Part shown: positions 34,727 to 44,497 of the stretch, in pieces | How positions within the stretch are numbered: the first letter of the stretch is position 1 | How the letters are laid out: each line of letters opens with the position of its first letter | Assembly (NCBI RefSeq): GCF_000422805.1 | Contig: NZ_KE383924.1 | Span: forward strand, 1 to 64,000 | Direction of reading: 5' to 3' | DNA length: 64,000 nt | Origin: Nocardioides halotolerans DSM 19273 | Lineage (GTDB): Bacteria > Actinomycetota > Actinomycetes > Propionibacteriales > Nocardioidaceae | The notes under the pieces: generated by a model | Databases searched by the model: none | The model's input: only the letters and a program-made list of their open reading frames with translations | Told to the model about the DNA's origin: nothing | Position numbers and translations under genes: made by a program

Positions 34727-35590
34727 TCAGTGCCCCGGCAGCCCGATCGGGTTGACGGGCGGGAGCGCGGTGCGGGCCGCGGCGGCCAGCGGAGCGGCGA
34801 GCTCGGCGAACCTCTCGGCGGCTCCGGCGCCGGCTCTCGTCCACGGCTCCTGGGCGAGCTCGTCGGTCAGCTCCTCGGCTCGGCCGAGCAGGTCGACGCC
34901 GGCCGGCGTGATGCGACCCTCGGCGTCGAGCAGGCCGCGGTCGGCCAGGGCGTCCGCGCACGCCGCCCACTCCTCGTCGGTCCAGCCGCGGTTGGGTTGG
35001 AGGGCCTCGCGCTCGAGGTCGTGAGCAGACCGCAGCACCATCGTCGAGAGCCCGTCAAGGCCGACGGCGAGCTGGGCGAGCACGTGGCCGTCACCGCGCA
35101 GCTCGCGCAGGACCGTCGCGCCCTGCCAGAGGACCGCGAGCGGTTCGTCCGGCCACGGCAGCGCCGCGTTGGCGGCGCCGAGCGCGCGCCCGGACGTGGG
35201 GGCCTCGACCGCGACCGACCGCAGCAGGGTCGCGGCCTCGCCGACGCGCTTCTCGTCGTACTGCCCTTGCTGCCCGTCGTGCTGCCCGCCGAGCAGCCGC
35301 GAGAGCGCCGCGACCGATCCCTCGAGCCGCGCCGCGAGGGCCTGCTCCGGTGTCGCCAGGTCCCACACCGACGGGATCGCACGCTCGACCATCCGCGGGG
35401 CGAAGTTGGCGTAGAGCGCGGTGGTGACCGCCGCGGGCGCCCGGCCCAGCGGCGCGGAGCGGCTCGCGAAGTAGCCGCGCCAGAAGCCGCGCAGCCCGGC
35501 ACCCTCGAACGCCGCACGGCCCTCGGGCGCGAAGTAGGTCACCGCGTGGAGCGGCTCGAACAGCGTCCACATCCGGCGGGCCGGCGTCAC
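34727..35590 (-). CDS. SCO6745-family protein
   Basis: The 287-aa, mostly helical cytoplasmic protein starts TPARRMWTLFEPLHAVTYFAPEG, the signature of the SCO6745 family. The C-terminal part (DALADRGLLDAEGRITPAG) reads like a winged helix. Family function is unknown. GTG 35590 has AGGTGG about 8 nt upstream; the frame is open to 35626. It lies 192 bp from the divergent dehydrogenase. Confidence 0.75.
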   Translation of the reverse strand: MTPARRMWTLFEPLHAVTYFAPEGRAAFEGAGLRGFWRGYFASRSAPLGRAPAAVTTALYANFAPRMVERAIPSVWDLATPEQALAARLEGSVAALSRLLGGQHDGQQGQYDEKRVGEAATLLRSVAVEAPTSGRALGAANAALPWPDEPLAVLWQGATVLRELRGDGHVLAQLAVGLDGLSTMVLRSAHDLEREALQPNRGWTDEEWAACADALADRGLLDAEGRITPAGVDLLGRAEELTDELAQEPWTRAGAGAAERFAELAAPLAAAARTALPPVNPIGLPGH

Positions 35591-35782
35591 GAGGCGTCCA
35601 CCTGGGTCGCGGTCGATGACAGCCACGCGACGAGCATGTCACCCGGGTCTGCGAGAAGTGGAGCCGCACGCTCGCGGCGCTCTACTCTGGGGGTGACCCG
35701 CGCCACCCCTGCGGGTCGTCCACGCAGCCATCCAATGCACGCCACACCACCCCCGTGGCCATAGAGGAAGAGCGGACCACAC

Positions 35783-36886
35783 ATGTCCCTGAGCGACAGG
35801 CTGGACGTATTCGACGCCGGGCACGACCACGAGCAGGTCGTCTTCGCCAACGACCCGGCGAGCGGCCTCCGCGCGATCGTCGCGATCCACTCCACGGCCC
35901 TCGGCCCCGCCCTCGGCGGCACCCGCTTCTTCCCCTACGCGACCACCGGTGACGCGCTCGCCGACGTGCTCGACCTCTCGCGCGGCATGTCCTACAAGGC
36001 GGCGCTCGCCGGCCTCGACCTCGGCGGCGGCAAGGCCGTGATCATCGGCGACCCCGCCCAGGTGCGCGCCCGCGGCGGCGCCGAGGCGCTGTTCCGCGCC
36101 TACGGCCGGTTCGTGCAGTCGCTCGGCGGCCGCTACTACACCGCGTGCGACGTCGGCACCTTCTCCCCCGACATGGACGACATCGCCCGCGAGTGCTCCT
36201 ACGTCACCGGCCGGACGGTCGCGCACGGCGGCGCGGGCGACAGCTCGGTGCTCACGGCGTACGGCGTGTTCCAGGGCATGCGCGCGGCCGCGCAGTTCAC
36301 GTGGGGCACCCAGAGCCTCGAGGGCCGGACCGTCGGCGTCGCCGGCGTCGGCAAGGTCGGCCACCACCTGGTGACCCACCTGGTCGAGGACGGCGCCTCG
36401 GTCGTCGTCACCGACGTCAACCCGGCCGCGGTCGACCGCGTGCGTGAGGAGCATCCGGCGGTGCGCGTCGCCGCGGGCGCCGACGAGCTGGTCGCGAGCG
36501 AGCTCGACGTCTACGCGCCGTGCGCGATGGGCGGCGCCCTGACCGACGAGGTCGTCGAGGTGCTGAGCGCGAAGATCGTCTGCGGCGCCGCCAACAACCA
36601 GCTGGCGCACGCCGGCATCGAGAAGGCGCTCGAGGAGCGCGGGATCCTCTACGCGCCCGACTACTGCGTCAACTCCGGCGGCCTGATCCAGGTCGCCGAC
36701 GAGCTCGAGCCGACCGGCTTCAGCTTCGACCGCGCCCAGCAGCGCGCGACGGCGATCTACGACACGACCTACAGCGTGTTCGAGCTCGCCAAGTCCGACG
36801 GCGTACCGCCCGCGATCGCCGCCGACCGCCTGGCCGAGCGTCGCATGCACGACGTGGGCCGGCTGCGTGGGATCTGGCTCGGCTGA
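35783..36886 (+). CDS. vdh: Leucine/valine dehydrogenase
   Basis: The 367-aa NAD-dependent amino-acid dehydrogenase deaminates branched-chain amino acids. It has the catalytic Lys region GMSYKAALAGLDLGGGKAV, the Asp in TACDVGTFSPDMDDIA and the Rossmann loop GVGKVGHHL. It precedes DUF3073-purM-purF, the same gene neighbours as in Streptomyces. ATG 35783 has GAGGAAGAG upstream. Confidence 0.93.
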   Translation: MSLSDRLDVFDAGHDHEQVVFANDPASGLRAIVAIHSTALGPALGGTRFFPYATTGDALADVLDLSRGMSYKAALAGLDLGGGKAVIIGDPAQVRARGGAEALFRAYGRFVQSLGGRYYTACDVGTFSPDMDDIARECSYVTGRTVAHGGAGDSSVLTAYGVFQGMRAAAQFTWGTQSLEGRTVGVAGVGKVGHHLVTHLVEDGASVVVTDVNPAAVDRVREEHPAVRVAAGADELVASELDVYAPCAMGGALTDEVVEVLSAKIVCGAANNQLAHAGIEKALEERGILYAPDYCVNSGGLIQVADELEPTGFSFDRAQQRATAIYDTTYSVFELAKSDGVPPAIAADRLAERRMHDVGRLRGIWLG

Positions 36887-36954
36887 GCCGCTCGGCGGTC
36901 ACACGAGTCGCTCCAGCCACATGTTTCACCGGCAGGCAGAGGTGACGCGAGGAG

Positions 36955-37140
36955 TCAGTCGCGCGAGGGGCCGGCGTAGTCCGACCACTTCTCGAGGACC
37001 TCGGGGTCGACGTCCTCTGGAGAGTCACCGCTCTCCTTGTGGAGCTCACTGGCCAACGCACCGAAGTCCGTCTCGTGAGTGCGGTACTTCAGGTCGCGAG
37101 CGACCTTCGTCTGCTTGGCTTTTGCACGGCCGCGCCCCAT
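36955..37140 (-). CDS. DUF3073 protein
   Basis: The 61-aa soluble protein is highly charged. It begins MGRGRAKAKQTKVARDLKY, which is diagnostic of DUF3073, and has an acidic C-terminal half. Its function is unknown. ATG 37140 is preferred over the open extension to 37197. It sits between vdh and purM as in other actinobacteria. Confidence 0.85.
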   Translation of the reverse strand: MGRGRAKAKQTKVARDLKYRTHETDFGALASELHKESGDSPEDVDPEVLEKWSDYAGPSRD

Positions 37141-37282
37141 AGGGTCAGCCCCCTCGCACACTCGGCCGGGGCAACGGTGGCTCCCGGACTGTCTCAATGA
37201 GTTCTCGTGTCGCCAACGCTACCTGCTGCTTGGGTGTTCCCGCACACCCGCGCCCTGAAATCCTCGTAAAACCGTAGGAAAT

Positions 37283-37320
37283 ACCCCGACCGGGGGTGAG
37301 GTCGTTACCGGAACCTCACC
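37283..37320 (-). terminator. Hairpins at the end of purM
   Basis: GGTGAGGT/ACCTCACC (8-bp stem) overlaps the purM stop on the minus strand, followed by ACCCC/GGGGT and then a TATTTCC stretch. The two hairpins probably terminate the purF-purM transcript before DUF3073. Confidence 0.5.
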
Positions 37321-38371
37321 AGCCGGGGTGCTGACCGACCAGCTCCACGGTCCCCCCGGCGCCCGAGGCGGCGGTGACCTCGCCGGCCACCCAGGCGTGG
37401 ATGCCGTGGCCGTCGAGCAGCGCGATCGCGGCGTCGATGACGCCCGGGTCGAGCAGCGCGACCATGCCGACGCCGCAGTTGAGCGTGGCCTCGAGGTCGG
37501 GCTGGGGGACGTCGCCGAGCCTGCGGACCAGGTCGAAGACCGGCGCGGGCGTCCAGGTGCCGCGCTCGAGGGTGGCGTGCAGCTCCTCGGGCAGCACCCG
37601 GGCCAGGTTGGCCGCGAGGCCGCCGCCGGTCACGTGCGCCATCGCGTGGACGCCGTCGCGCCGCGCGAGCTCGAGGCACGCCTTGGCGTAGATCCGGGTG
37701 GGGGTCAGCAGCTCCTCGCCCAGCGTCCGGCCCAGCTCGGGGACGTCGCGGTCGTAGGCCCAGCCCGCCTTCGCGACCACGTGCCGCACGAGCGAGTAGC
37801 CGTTGGAGTGCAGCCCGCTCGACGCCATCGCCAGCACCGCGTCACCGGGGCGCACGCGCGCGGGCCCGAGCAGGTCGTCGGCCTCGACGACGCCGGTGGT
37901 GGCGCCGGCGACGTCGTAGTCGTCGGGGCCGAGCAGCCCAGGGTGCTCCGCGGTCTCGCCGCCGACCAGCGCGCAGCCGGCCTCGACGCACGCCTCGGCG
38001 ATGCCCTTCACGATGGCCGCGATCCGCTCGGGCACCACCCGGCCGCACGCGATGTAGTCGGTCATGAACAGCGGCTCGGCGCCGCACACCACGAGGTCGT
38101 CGACGACCATGCCGACCAGGTCGAAGCCGATCGTGTCGTGCACGTCCATGGCCTGGGCGATCGCGACCTTGGTGCCGACGCCGTCGGTCGAGGTGGCCAG
38201 CAGCGGACGGCGGTACGACGTGAGCGCACCGGCGTCGAAGAGCCCTGCGAAGCCGCCGATCCCGCCGATCACCTCCGGGCGGCGGGCCTTGTCGACCCAG
38301 ACCTTCATCAGCTCGACGGCCTTGTCGGCGGACTCGATGGAGACGCCGGCCTCGGCGTATGCGTCCGTCAC
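37316..38371 (-). CDS. purM: Phosphoribosylformylglycinamidine cyclo-ligase
   Basis: PurM (AIR synthetase) closes the imidazole ring from FGAM with ATP. The 351-aa protein has the ATP-grasp-unrelated PurM fold motifs ATSTDGVGTKVAIA, DLVGMVVDDLVVCGAEPLF and LVGGETAEHPG. ATG is at 38371, 13 bp after purF on the same strand. Confidence 0.96.
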   Translation of the reverse strand: MTDAYAEAGVSIESADKAVELMKVWVDKARRPEVIGGIGGFAGLFDAGALTSYRRPLLATSTDGVGTKVAIAQAMDVHDTIGFDLVGMVVDDLVVCGAEPLFMTDYIACGRVVPERIAAIVKGIAEACVEAGCALVGGETAEHPGLLGPDDYDVAGATTGVVEADDLLGPARVRPGDAVLAMASSGLHSNGYSLVRHVVAKAGWAYDRDVPELGRTLGEELLTPTRIYAKACLELARRDGVHAMAHVTGGGLAANLARVLPEELHATLERGTWTPAPVFDLVRRLGDVPQPDLEATLNCGVGMVALLDPGVIDAAIALLDGHGIHAWVAGEVTAASGAGGTVELVGQHPGW

Positions 38372-38384
38372 GGTGTGGTGTCCC

Positions 38385-39947
38385 CTACGGGTTGTTGAGC
38401 ACGGGGAGCGCCTTGCCCAGGGTGGGCGACGCCAGTGTCGCCTCGAGCAGGTGCTTGCCGAGCAGGCTCTCGTCGGGCAGCGGGATGGGGTACTCGCCGG
38501 TGAAGCACGCCCGGCACAGCTGCTCCTCGGGCTGCCGGGTCGCCTGGATCATCCCCTCGAGCGAGATGTAGCCGAGGCTGTCGGCGCCGATGCTCGCGCG
38601 GATCTCCTCCTCGTCGAGGCCGTTGGCGATCAGCTCGGCACGGGTCGCGAAGTCGATGCCGTAGAAGCACGGCCACTTCACCGGCGGCGACGAGATCCGC
38701 ACGTGCACCTCGAGGGCGCCGGCCTCGCGGAGCATCCGTACCTGCGCGCGCTGGGTGTTGCCGCGCACGATCGAGTCGTCGACGACGACGAGCTTCTTGC
38801 CGCGGACCATGTGCTCCAGCGCGTTGAGCTTGAGCCGGATGCCGAGCTGGCGCAGCGTCTGGCTGGGCTGGATGAACGTGCGCCCGACGTAGGCGTTCTT
38901 GACGAACCCCTGGCCGAACGGGATGCCGCTCTCCTCGGCGTAGCCCGCCGCGGCGGGAGTGCCCGACTCGGGCACCGGCATCACGAGGTCGGCGTCGACC
39001 GGGAACTGCCGGGCCAGCTCGCGGCCCATCTCGACGCGCGCGGCGTGCACGGACCGGCCGGCGATGGTCGCGTCGGGCCGGGCGAGGTAGACGTACTCGA
39101 ACACGCAGCCCTTGCGCGCCGGCTCCGCGAACCTGTGCGTGCGCAGGCCGTGCTCGTCGATGGCGACGAGCTCGCCGGGCTCGATCTCGCGCACCACGCT
39201 GGCGCCGATCGTGGCGAGCGCGGCGTCCTCGGAGGCGACGACCCAGCCGCGGTCGAGGCGGCCGAGCACGAGGGGACGGATGCCCTGCGGGTCGCGGGCG
39301 GCGTAGAGGGTGTCCTCGTTCATCCACACGAACGAGAACGCGCCGCGCAGCATCGGCAGCACCTCGAGCGCGCGCTGCTCCAGCGACGTGTCGGGGTGGT
39401 GGGCCAGGAGCGCGGTGACCAGCCCGGTGTCGTTGGTGGAGGCCTCCACGTCACGCGTGTGCAGCGGCAGCTCGCCGTCGGGGTCGGGCAGCTGCTCGAC
39501 AAGGTCGCGCAGCTCGTGGGTGTTGATCAGGTTGCCGTTGTGGCCGAGCGCGATCGAGCCGTCGGCGGTGGGCCGGAACGTCGGCTGGGCGTTCTGCCAG
39601 GTGCTGGCGCCGGTCGTCGAGTAGCGCGCGTGCCCGATCGCGAGGTGGCCCTTGAGCGAGTCGAGCGTGGTCTCGTCGAAGACCTGCGACACCAGCCCCA
39701 TGTCCTTGTAGACCAGGATCTGGCGGCCGTTGCTGACCGCGATGCCGGCCGACTCCTGGCCGCGGTGCTGGAGCGCGTAGAGCCCGAAGTAGGTGAGCTT
39801 GGCGACGTCCTCGCCCGGCGCCCACACGCCGAAGACCCCGCACGCGTCCTGCGGCCCCCTCTCACCGGGGTCGAGGTCGTGGTTGAGGCGACCGTCGCCC
39901 CCGCGTCGGCTCGGTGCAGAGCGGCCGCCGGTGCTGAGGTAGGGCAC
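38385..39947 (-). CDS. purF: Amidophosphoribosyltransferase
   Basis: PurF makes phosphoribosylamine from PRPP and glutamine. The 520-aa protein has a short propeptide, then the Ntn nucleophile Cys in ACGVFGVW (residue about 35), the PRPP loop VVVDDSIVRGNT and four Cys (KGCVFEY, WPCFYGI, LCRACFT) of the Fe-S-containing Bacillus-type enzyme. GTG 39947 is the first start that precedes the propeptide. It is divergent from a histidine kinase gene. Confidence 0.96.
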   Translation of the reverse strand: MPYLSTGGRSAPSRRGGDGRLNHDLDPGERGPQDACGVFGVWAPGEDVAKLTYFGLYALQHRGQESAGIAVSNGRQILVYKDMGLVSQVFDETTLDSLKGHLAIGHARYSTTGASTWQNAQPTFRPTADGSIALGHNGNLINTHELRDLVEQLPDPDGELPLHTRDVEASTNDTGLVTALLAHHPDTSLEQRALEVLPMLRGAFSFVWMNEDTLYAARDPQGIRPLVLGRLDRGWVVASEDAALATIGASVVREIEPGELVAIDEHGLRTHRFAEPARKGCVFEYVYLARPDATIAGRSVHAARVEMGRELARQFPVDADLVMPVPESGTPAAAGYAEESGIPFGQGFVKNAYVGRTFIQPSQTLRQLGIRLKLNALEHMVRGKKLVVVDDSIVRGNTQRAQVRMLREAGALEVHVRISSPPVKWPCFYGIDFATRAELIANGLDEEEIRASIGADSLGYISLEGMIQATRQPEEQLCRACFTGEYPIPLPDESLLGKHLLEATLASPTLGKALPVLNNP

Positions 39948-40080
39948 GTCCTCATCGTACGGTCGCCCGCCTGCGGGGCGTGCATCGACGCTCGGCGCCT
40001 TGCCCGTTCGGCGGACAGGGCGTTCGGGCACGTCCTAACCTGAAGACGCTGCTCCCTCATGCCCACGACCGAGGATCCCC

Positions 40081-41946
40081 ATGTCCAACGAGCCCCGAGC
40101 CGAGTCGGCGCACGACCTGGGCTCGGTGGCGCTCGAGGAGCACGGGGACCGCCTGGCCCCCGGGGACCAGCCGACCGGCGTCCTGACCGTCGACGAGTCG
40201 ACGAGCTGGGCCGACGGCACCACGCACGAGGCGCTGCTCGTCATCGCCGAGGGGATCACCCAGCTGGCCGGGTTCGACGTCGCGGCGGTGAGCGTCGTGC
40301 GCGACTCCCAGCACATGCAGGTGATGGCCGTGGCCGGCAGCGACGAGGCGCGCGACATCCTGCTCGGCACCTTCACCCCCATCACCCGCCTGATGGAGGA
40401 GCTCGAGCACGCCGAGGACTGGGGGATGTTCCAGTTCGTCCCCCACGAGAGCCTCGACCCCGAGTCCGAGAGCTGGGGCTGGGTGCCCGACTTCGAGCCG
40501 GCGTCCGGGCCCGACGCGTGGCACCCGATGGACCTCCTCGTCGCACCGCTCTACGGACCGAACGGCGAGCTGCGCGGCACGCTGTCGATCGACTGCCCGT
40601 CCGACGGCAGGCGGCCCGACGAGGCGCACCGCCGCATCCTCAACCGGTACGCCGAGCAGGCGGCCCGCGCCCTCTACATCGCGGTCGAGCGCGAGGCGTT
40701 CGCCGAGCAGGTCCGCGTGCTGTCCGCGACCCGCGAGGTGGTGCGCAACGCCGCGCGCGAGCGCAACATCGGCGTGATGCTCGACAAGATCCAGCCGAGC
40801 CTCATCGAGGGGTTCCGCTCGATCGGCAGCTGGATCCACACCTTCGACGAGGACGGCCACGGGCTGGGCGCGATCTACGCCGGCGACGGCGCGCGGGTCG
40901 AGATGCCCGAGCACCTCATCACGATCGCCGAGCGCGCCGCGGCCGACTCGTGGCGGGCCCAGCAGGTCGGTCTCGTGTCGCGGCACCAGCCCTACAGCCC
41001 CCGCAACGCGAAGGTGTCCGAGGAGGAGTTCCAGGAGATCCTGCGCTTCCTCGAGGGGATCGGCGTCGGCTCGCTGCTGTTCGTGCCCATGGGCGCGGGG
41101 CGCGAGTGCCTGGGCAGCCTGGTGCTCACCCGGGCCCTGGGCGACTCGGAGTGGACGCCGGCCGAGGTCGACGCGGCGCTCGAGGTGGGCCGTGACCTGG
41201 GCCGGGCCGTGCTCAACGCCCGCGCGCTCGACCGCGAGCGCGAGCTGGTCCGCGAGCTCAAGGCGCTCGACGACTACAAGACCAAGCTGATCGCCACCCT
41301 GTCCCACGAGCTGAAGAGCCCGCTGGCCGCGATGCTGGCGAACATCGAGTTCCTCCAGGAGACCGTGGAGCTCGACACCGGCGCGCTCGCGGTGCTCGCG
41401 GCCGTCGACCGCGGCGCCGTGCGCCTGGTGCGGGTGGTCGAGGACCTCCTGCTGCTCGCCAAGGTGGGCGACCCGCACCTGCCGCTGCTGACCCGGCCGG
41501 TCAACCTGCCCGACGTGGTGGAGGACGTCGTCAACCTCGCCGCGATCGCCGACCAGCGCCGGGTCAAGCTGTCCGTCGACGGCGAGCCCGCCCAGATGAT
41601 CGCGGCCGGCGACCCGGCCGAGCTCGACATCCTGGTCACCAACCTGCTCAGCAACGCCATCAAGTACTCCGGCTCCGACTCCATCGTCACGATCACGCTC
41701 TCGCGCGACGAGGCGTGGATCGTGCTCAGCTGCGAGGACCAGGGCATCGGCATCGCTCCGGCCGACCGCACGCAGCTGTTCCGCGAGTTCTTCCGCTCCG
41801 AGCTCCCCGAGGTCAAGGCGCAGCCCGGCACCGGGCTCGGGCTCACCATCGTCGACCGGATCGTGACCCGGCACCTCGGCCGCATCGAGGTCGAGTCGGT
41901 GCTCGGCCACGGCAGCACGTTCCGGGTCTTCCTCCCGGCCGCCTGA
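40081..41946 (+). CDS. GAF-domain sensor histidine kinase
   Basis: The 621-aa soluble kinase has two GAF domains (about residues 45-205 and 220-380), a coiled coil, the HisKA box LSHELKSPLAAML (His near 408), and an HATPase domain with NLLSNAIKYSG, DQGIGI and GTGLGL. No membrane segment is seen, so it senses an internal signal. No response regulator is adjacent, so it is an orphan. It is divergent from purF, 133 bp apart. Confidence 0.88.
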   Translation: MSNEPRAESAHDLGSVALEEHGDRLAPGDQPTGVLTVDESTSWADGTTHEALLVIAEGITQLAGFDVAAVSVVRDSQHMQVMAVAGSDEARDILLGTFTPITRLMEELEHAEDWGMFQFVPHESLDPESESWGWVPDFEPASGPDAWHPMDLLVAPLYGPNGELRGTLSIDCPSDGRRPDEAHRRILNRYAEQAARALYIAVEREAFAEQVRVLSATREVVRNAARERNIGVMLDKIQPSLIEGFRSIGSWIHTFDEDGHGLGAIYAGDGARVEMPEHLITIAERAAADSWRAQQVGLVSRHQPYSPRNAKVSEEEFQEILRFLEGIGVGSLLFVPMGAGRECLGSLVLTRALGDSEWTPAEVDAALEVGRDLGRAVLNARALDRERELVRELKALDDYKTKLIATLSHELKSPLAAMLANIEFLQETVELDTGALAVLAAVDRGAVRLVRVVEDLLLLAKVGDPHLPLLTRPVNLPDVVEDVVNLAAIADQRRVKLSVDGEPAQMIAAGDPAELDILVTNLLSNAIKYSGSDSIVTITLSRDEAWIVLSCEDQGIGIAPADRTQLFREFFRSELPEVKAQPGTGLGLTIVDRIVTRHLGRIEVESVLGHGSTFRVFLPAA

Positions 41947-42005
41947 ACGGTCCCGTTCCGGCTGTTCGCACCCGCGCCGGCGCGTGCGCAGGTACCTTCC
42001 CCGTC

Positions 42006-43004
42006 ATGCGCAAGCTGAGCCTTCTCCTCGTCGCCGTCCTCTCGACCTCCACCGTCGCGACGGTGGTCTCCGCTCCTGCCCAGGCCAAGCCTCCGACGCC
42101 GCGGGCCGAGCTGGTCACCAAGAAGGTCACCGCCTCCTTGGTCTCCGGCAAGGTCACCGCGGGCGCGACGGTGAAGAACAAGGGCAACAAGCGCGCCAAG
42201 GCGAGCAGCCTCGCCTTCTACCTGTCGTCCGACACCAGGCTCGACGGCGGCGACAGCCCGCTCGGCTCCGTGCAGCTCGGCAGGATCAAGGCCAAGAAGT
42301 CGCAGCCGGTCACCGCGACCTTCACGGTTTCCGCCACCGTCGCCCTCGGCACCTACCACGTCGTCGCGTGCGCCGACGCCGGCAAGGCGGTCAAGGAGCG
42401 CAAGGAGACCAACAACTGCAAGGGGTCCACGGGGACCGTCGTGGTCAACGGCGAGACGACCGGGCCGCTCACGGTCTCGGCGGCCGCCGGCCCCGGTGGC
42501 ACCGTCGCCGCCAGCGGCGTCACCGGTGGCACGTGCGCGGGCACGGTCTGCACCTTCCCGACCTCGGGCACCGGCACCGTGACGTTCACCCCGACCGCCT
42601 CGGCGGGCTACCGCTTCGGCTCGTGGGGCGGCGCGACCTGCACCGGCTACACCACCGGCGCCGACGGCGAGATCACCTTCACCAACCCGACCGGCCACAA
42701 GGCGTGCACCGCGACCTTCGTCGAGCAGGTCACGGTCACCTACGCCGTCTCGCCCGTCCAGCTCCTGCTGGTCGGCAGCGTCGCCGGGGCCGCGAGCAAC
42801 GGCACCTGCACCAACGACCCGCTGACCGGCGGGGGGTCGTGCGTCGTCGACGCGGGCGTCGGCACGGTCACGCTGACCGCCTCACCGCTCCTCCTCCCGA
42901 CGTTCAAGGGCTGGACCGGCGGCTGCACGGGCCTCACCAACCCGTTCGTGCTGACCGCCCCGGCCGCCGACGTGACCTGCACGGCGACGTTCGGCCTCAT
43001 CTGA
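42006..43004 (+). CDS. Secreted protein with CARDB and bacterial-repeat domains
   Basis: The 332-aa protein has a Sec signal ending APAQAK. A CARDB-like beta-sandwich is at about residues 38-140, with paired Cys. Two repeats of about 80 residues follow (GSWGGATCTG and GWTGGCTG), resembling the bacterial InlB B-repeat-like wall-associated folds. It is likely secreted or bound to the wall. ATG 42006. Confidence 0.72.
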   Translation: MRKLSLLLVAVLSTSTVATVVSAPAQAKPPTPRAELVTKKVTASLVSGKVTAGATVKNKGNKRAKASSLAFYLSSDTRLDGGDSPLGSVQLGRIKAKKSQPVTATFTVSATVALGTYHVVACADAGKAVKERKETNNCKGSTGTVVVNGETTGPLTVSAAAGPGGTVAASGVTGGTCAGTVCTFPTSGTGTVTFTPTASAGYRFGSWGGATCTGYTTGADGEITFTNPTGHKACTATFVEQVTVTYAVSPVQLLLVGSVAGAASNGTCTNDPLTGGGSCVVDAGVGTVTLTASPLLLPTFKGWTGGCTGLTNPFVLTAPAADVTCTATFGLI

Positions 43005-43006
43005 GG

Positions 43007-43025
43007 CCGGACCGACCCGGTCCGG
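43007..43025. terminator. Bidirectional hairpin between convergent genes
   Basis: CCGGACCG and CGGTCCGG form an 8-bp stem with a 3-nt loop in the 21-bp gap between convergent genes. There is no U-run. Confidence 0.5.
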
Positions 43026-44444
43026 TCAGGCGGGTGCGCGGCCGCGCACCCGCTCGGGGAGCAGCCGCGCCAGCGCCGCCGCCTGCCCGCGGATCTCGGG
43101 CACGGCGGTGGTCTCCCACAGCGTGCCCTTGCGGGGCGGGCCGACGACGTGGAGCCCGGGCACGACCTGACCCGACACGTCGAGCACCTCACCACCGGGC
43201 GTGCAGGCGACCCCCAGCAGCAGCGGGTCGGGCACCAGCACGCCGCGCGCGACCAGGGCCCGCAGCAGCGGGTCGGTGCTGCGGGAGACGTCGGTCATCG
43301 GCCCGGTGCAGTTGACCACGGCGTCCGCGAACAGCGTGTCCGGCAGGGCCGGCAGGCCGACCTCGCAGCGCGGCCCGTGGTCGGTCACGGTCGCGAGCCC
43401 GTCGGCGAGGACGTCCAGCCGGCCCTCCTCGCGGTAGGCGTCCAACCGGGCGGCGATCCCGGTGGCCATCCGGTGGCGGCGCACCTCCCACTCCCGGGCG
43501 TACGTCGAGAGGAACCGCCGTCGCTCGGCGAGGTCGAGGCGCTGCCAGAGCCCCTGGGTGGGCGCCCGGAGGCCGTCGACGACCGGGCGCCAGTCGACGC
43601 CCTGGCGACGGGCAGCGGCGACCTGGTCGCGCACCAGCGCGGCGAGCTGGTCGGCGGTGACCGGCCCGGTCGGGACCGGGCTCAGCCAGGCGGTGGAGCT
43701 CTGCTCGACGTGGGCGGCGGGCAGGAGACCGTGCCTGCTGACCATCACCACGCGCCGGCCGGGGGCGCTGTCGAGGAGGGTGATCGCGGCGTCGACGGCC
43801 GTGAGGCCGGTGCCGACGAGGACGACCACGGCGTCGCCCGGGAGCGCGGTCAGCCGGTCGAGGTCCCACGGGTCGGGAAGGTGCCAGCGGGCCTCCGGCA
43901 GCCGGGTGCCGGCGACGGACAGCGGCGCAGGCCGCTGGTTGCCGTGCGCGAGCACCACGCTGGCGGCCCGCGTGACGCGACCGCCCGACGTGTGCAGCTC
44001 GAAGCCGCCGTCGCCCGGCACCACGTCGACCACCCGCTCGGCCCGGAACGACAGCCGGTCGTCACGCAGCCGCTCGAGCGTCTCGCGGAGGTAGACGGCA
44101 TAGTCGCGGCGCGGCAGGAACGCCTGCGCGTCCGGCTCCCGCCCGGTCCGGCGCGCCCACTCGACCAGGTCGGAGGGGATGTCCGGGAACGCGCTCATGT
44201 GCCGCGACCGCACGTTGAGCAGGTGCCGCCGGTCGGTGGTGCCGTAGGCGAGCCCCTTGCCGAGCTCGCCGCTCGCGTCGTGGACCGTGACCCTGAGGTC
44301 GTGGGCCCGCGAGGCCATCAGGTGGATCGCCGTCAGCGTCCCGCTGGCGCCGCCCCCGACGACCGCGACGTCGCTGCGCACCGACCCCGCCTCCCACCGC
44401 GACGAGATCGGTGGGACGGCGTCGCTGACCTCGGGACGAAGCAT
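43026..44444 (-). CDS. FAD/NAD(P)-binding protein
   Basis: The 472-aa protein has an N-terminal Rossmann motif (VAVVGGGASGTLTAIHL) and GELGKGLAYGTTDRRHLLNV, the signature of the FAD-NAD(P)-binding (PF13454) family. A second nucleotide loop is VVLVGTGLTAVDAA. It is a soluble flavoprotein, probably an oxidoreductase or hydroxylase; substrate unknown. ATG 44444 lies 6 nt after TACAGT, so the transcript is likely leaderless. Confidence 0.8.
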   Translation of the reverse strand: MLRPEVSDAVPPISSRWEAGSVRSDVAVVGGGASGTLTAIHLMASRAHDLRVTVHDASGELGKGLAYGTTDRRHLLNVRSRHMSAFPDIPSDLVEWARRTGREPDAQAFLPRRDYAVYLRETLERLRDDRLSFRAERVVDVVPGDGGFELHTSGGRVTRAASVVLAHGNQRPAPLSVAGTRLPEARWHLPDPWDLDRLTALPGDAVVVLVGTGLTAVDAAITLLDSAPGRRVVMVSRHGLLPAAHVEQSSTAWLSPVPTGPVTADQLAALVRDQVAAARRQGVDWRPVVDGLRAPTQGLWQRLDLAERRRFLSTYAREWEVRRHRMATGIAARLDAYREEGRLDVLADGLATVTDHGPRCEVGLPALPDTLFADAVVNCTGPMTDVSRSTDPLLRALVARGVLVPDPLLLGVACTPGGEVLDVSGQVVPGLHVVGPPRKGTLWETTAVPEIRGQAAALARLLPERVRGRAPA

Positions 44445-44450
44445 CCCGTA

Positions 44451-44456
44451 ACTGTA
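44451..44456 (-). promoter_or_regulatory. Probable -10 box of the flavoprotein gene
   Basis: TACAGT on the minus strand lies 6 nt before ATG 44444. It fits the leaderless pattern of other genes here. Confidence 0.45.
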
Positions 44457-44497
44457 GTAGGTGACTCGTGTTTATGCACAACGACCCGCGAGGGTCC

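Noticed and set aside
38385..39327. Other open frames within purF and purM
   Set aside because: They are Arg-rich shadows without start sites or motifs.
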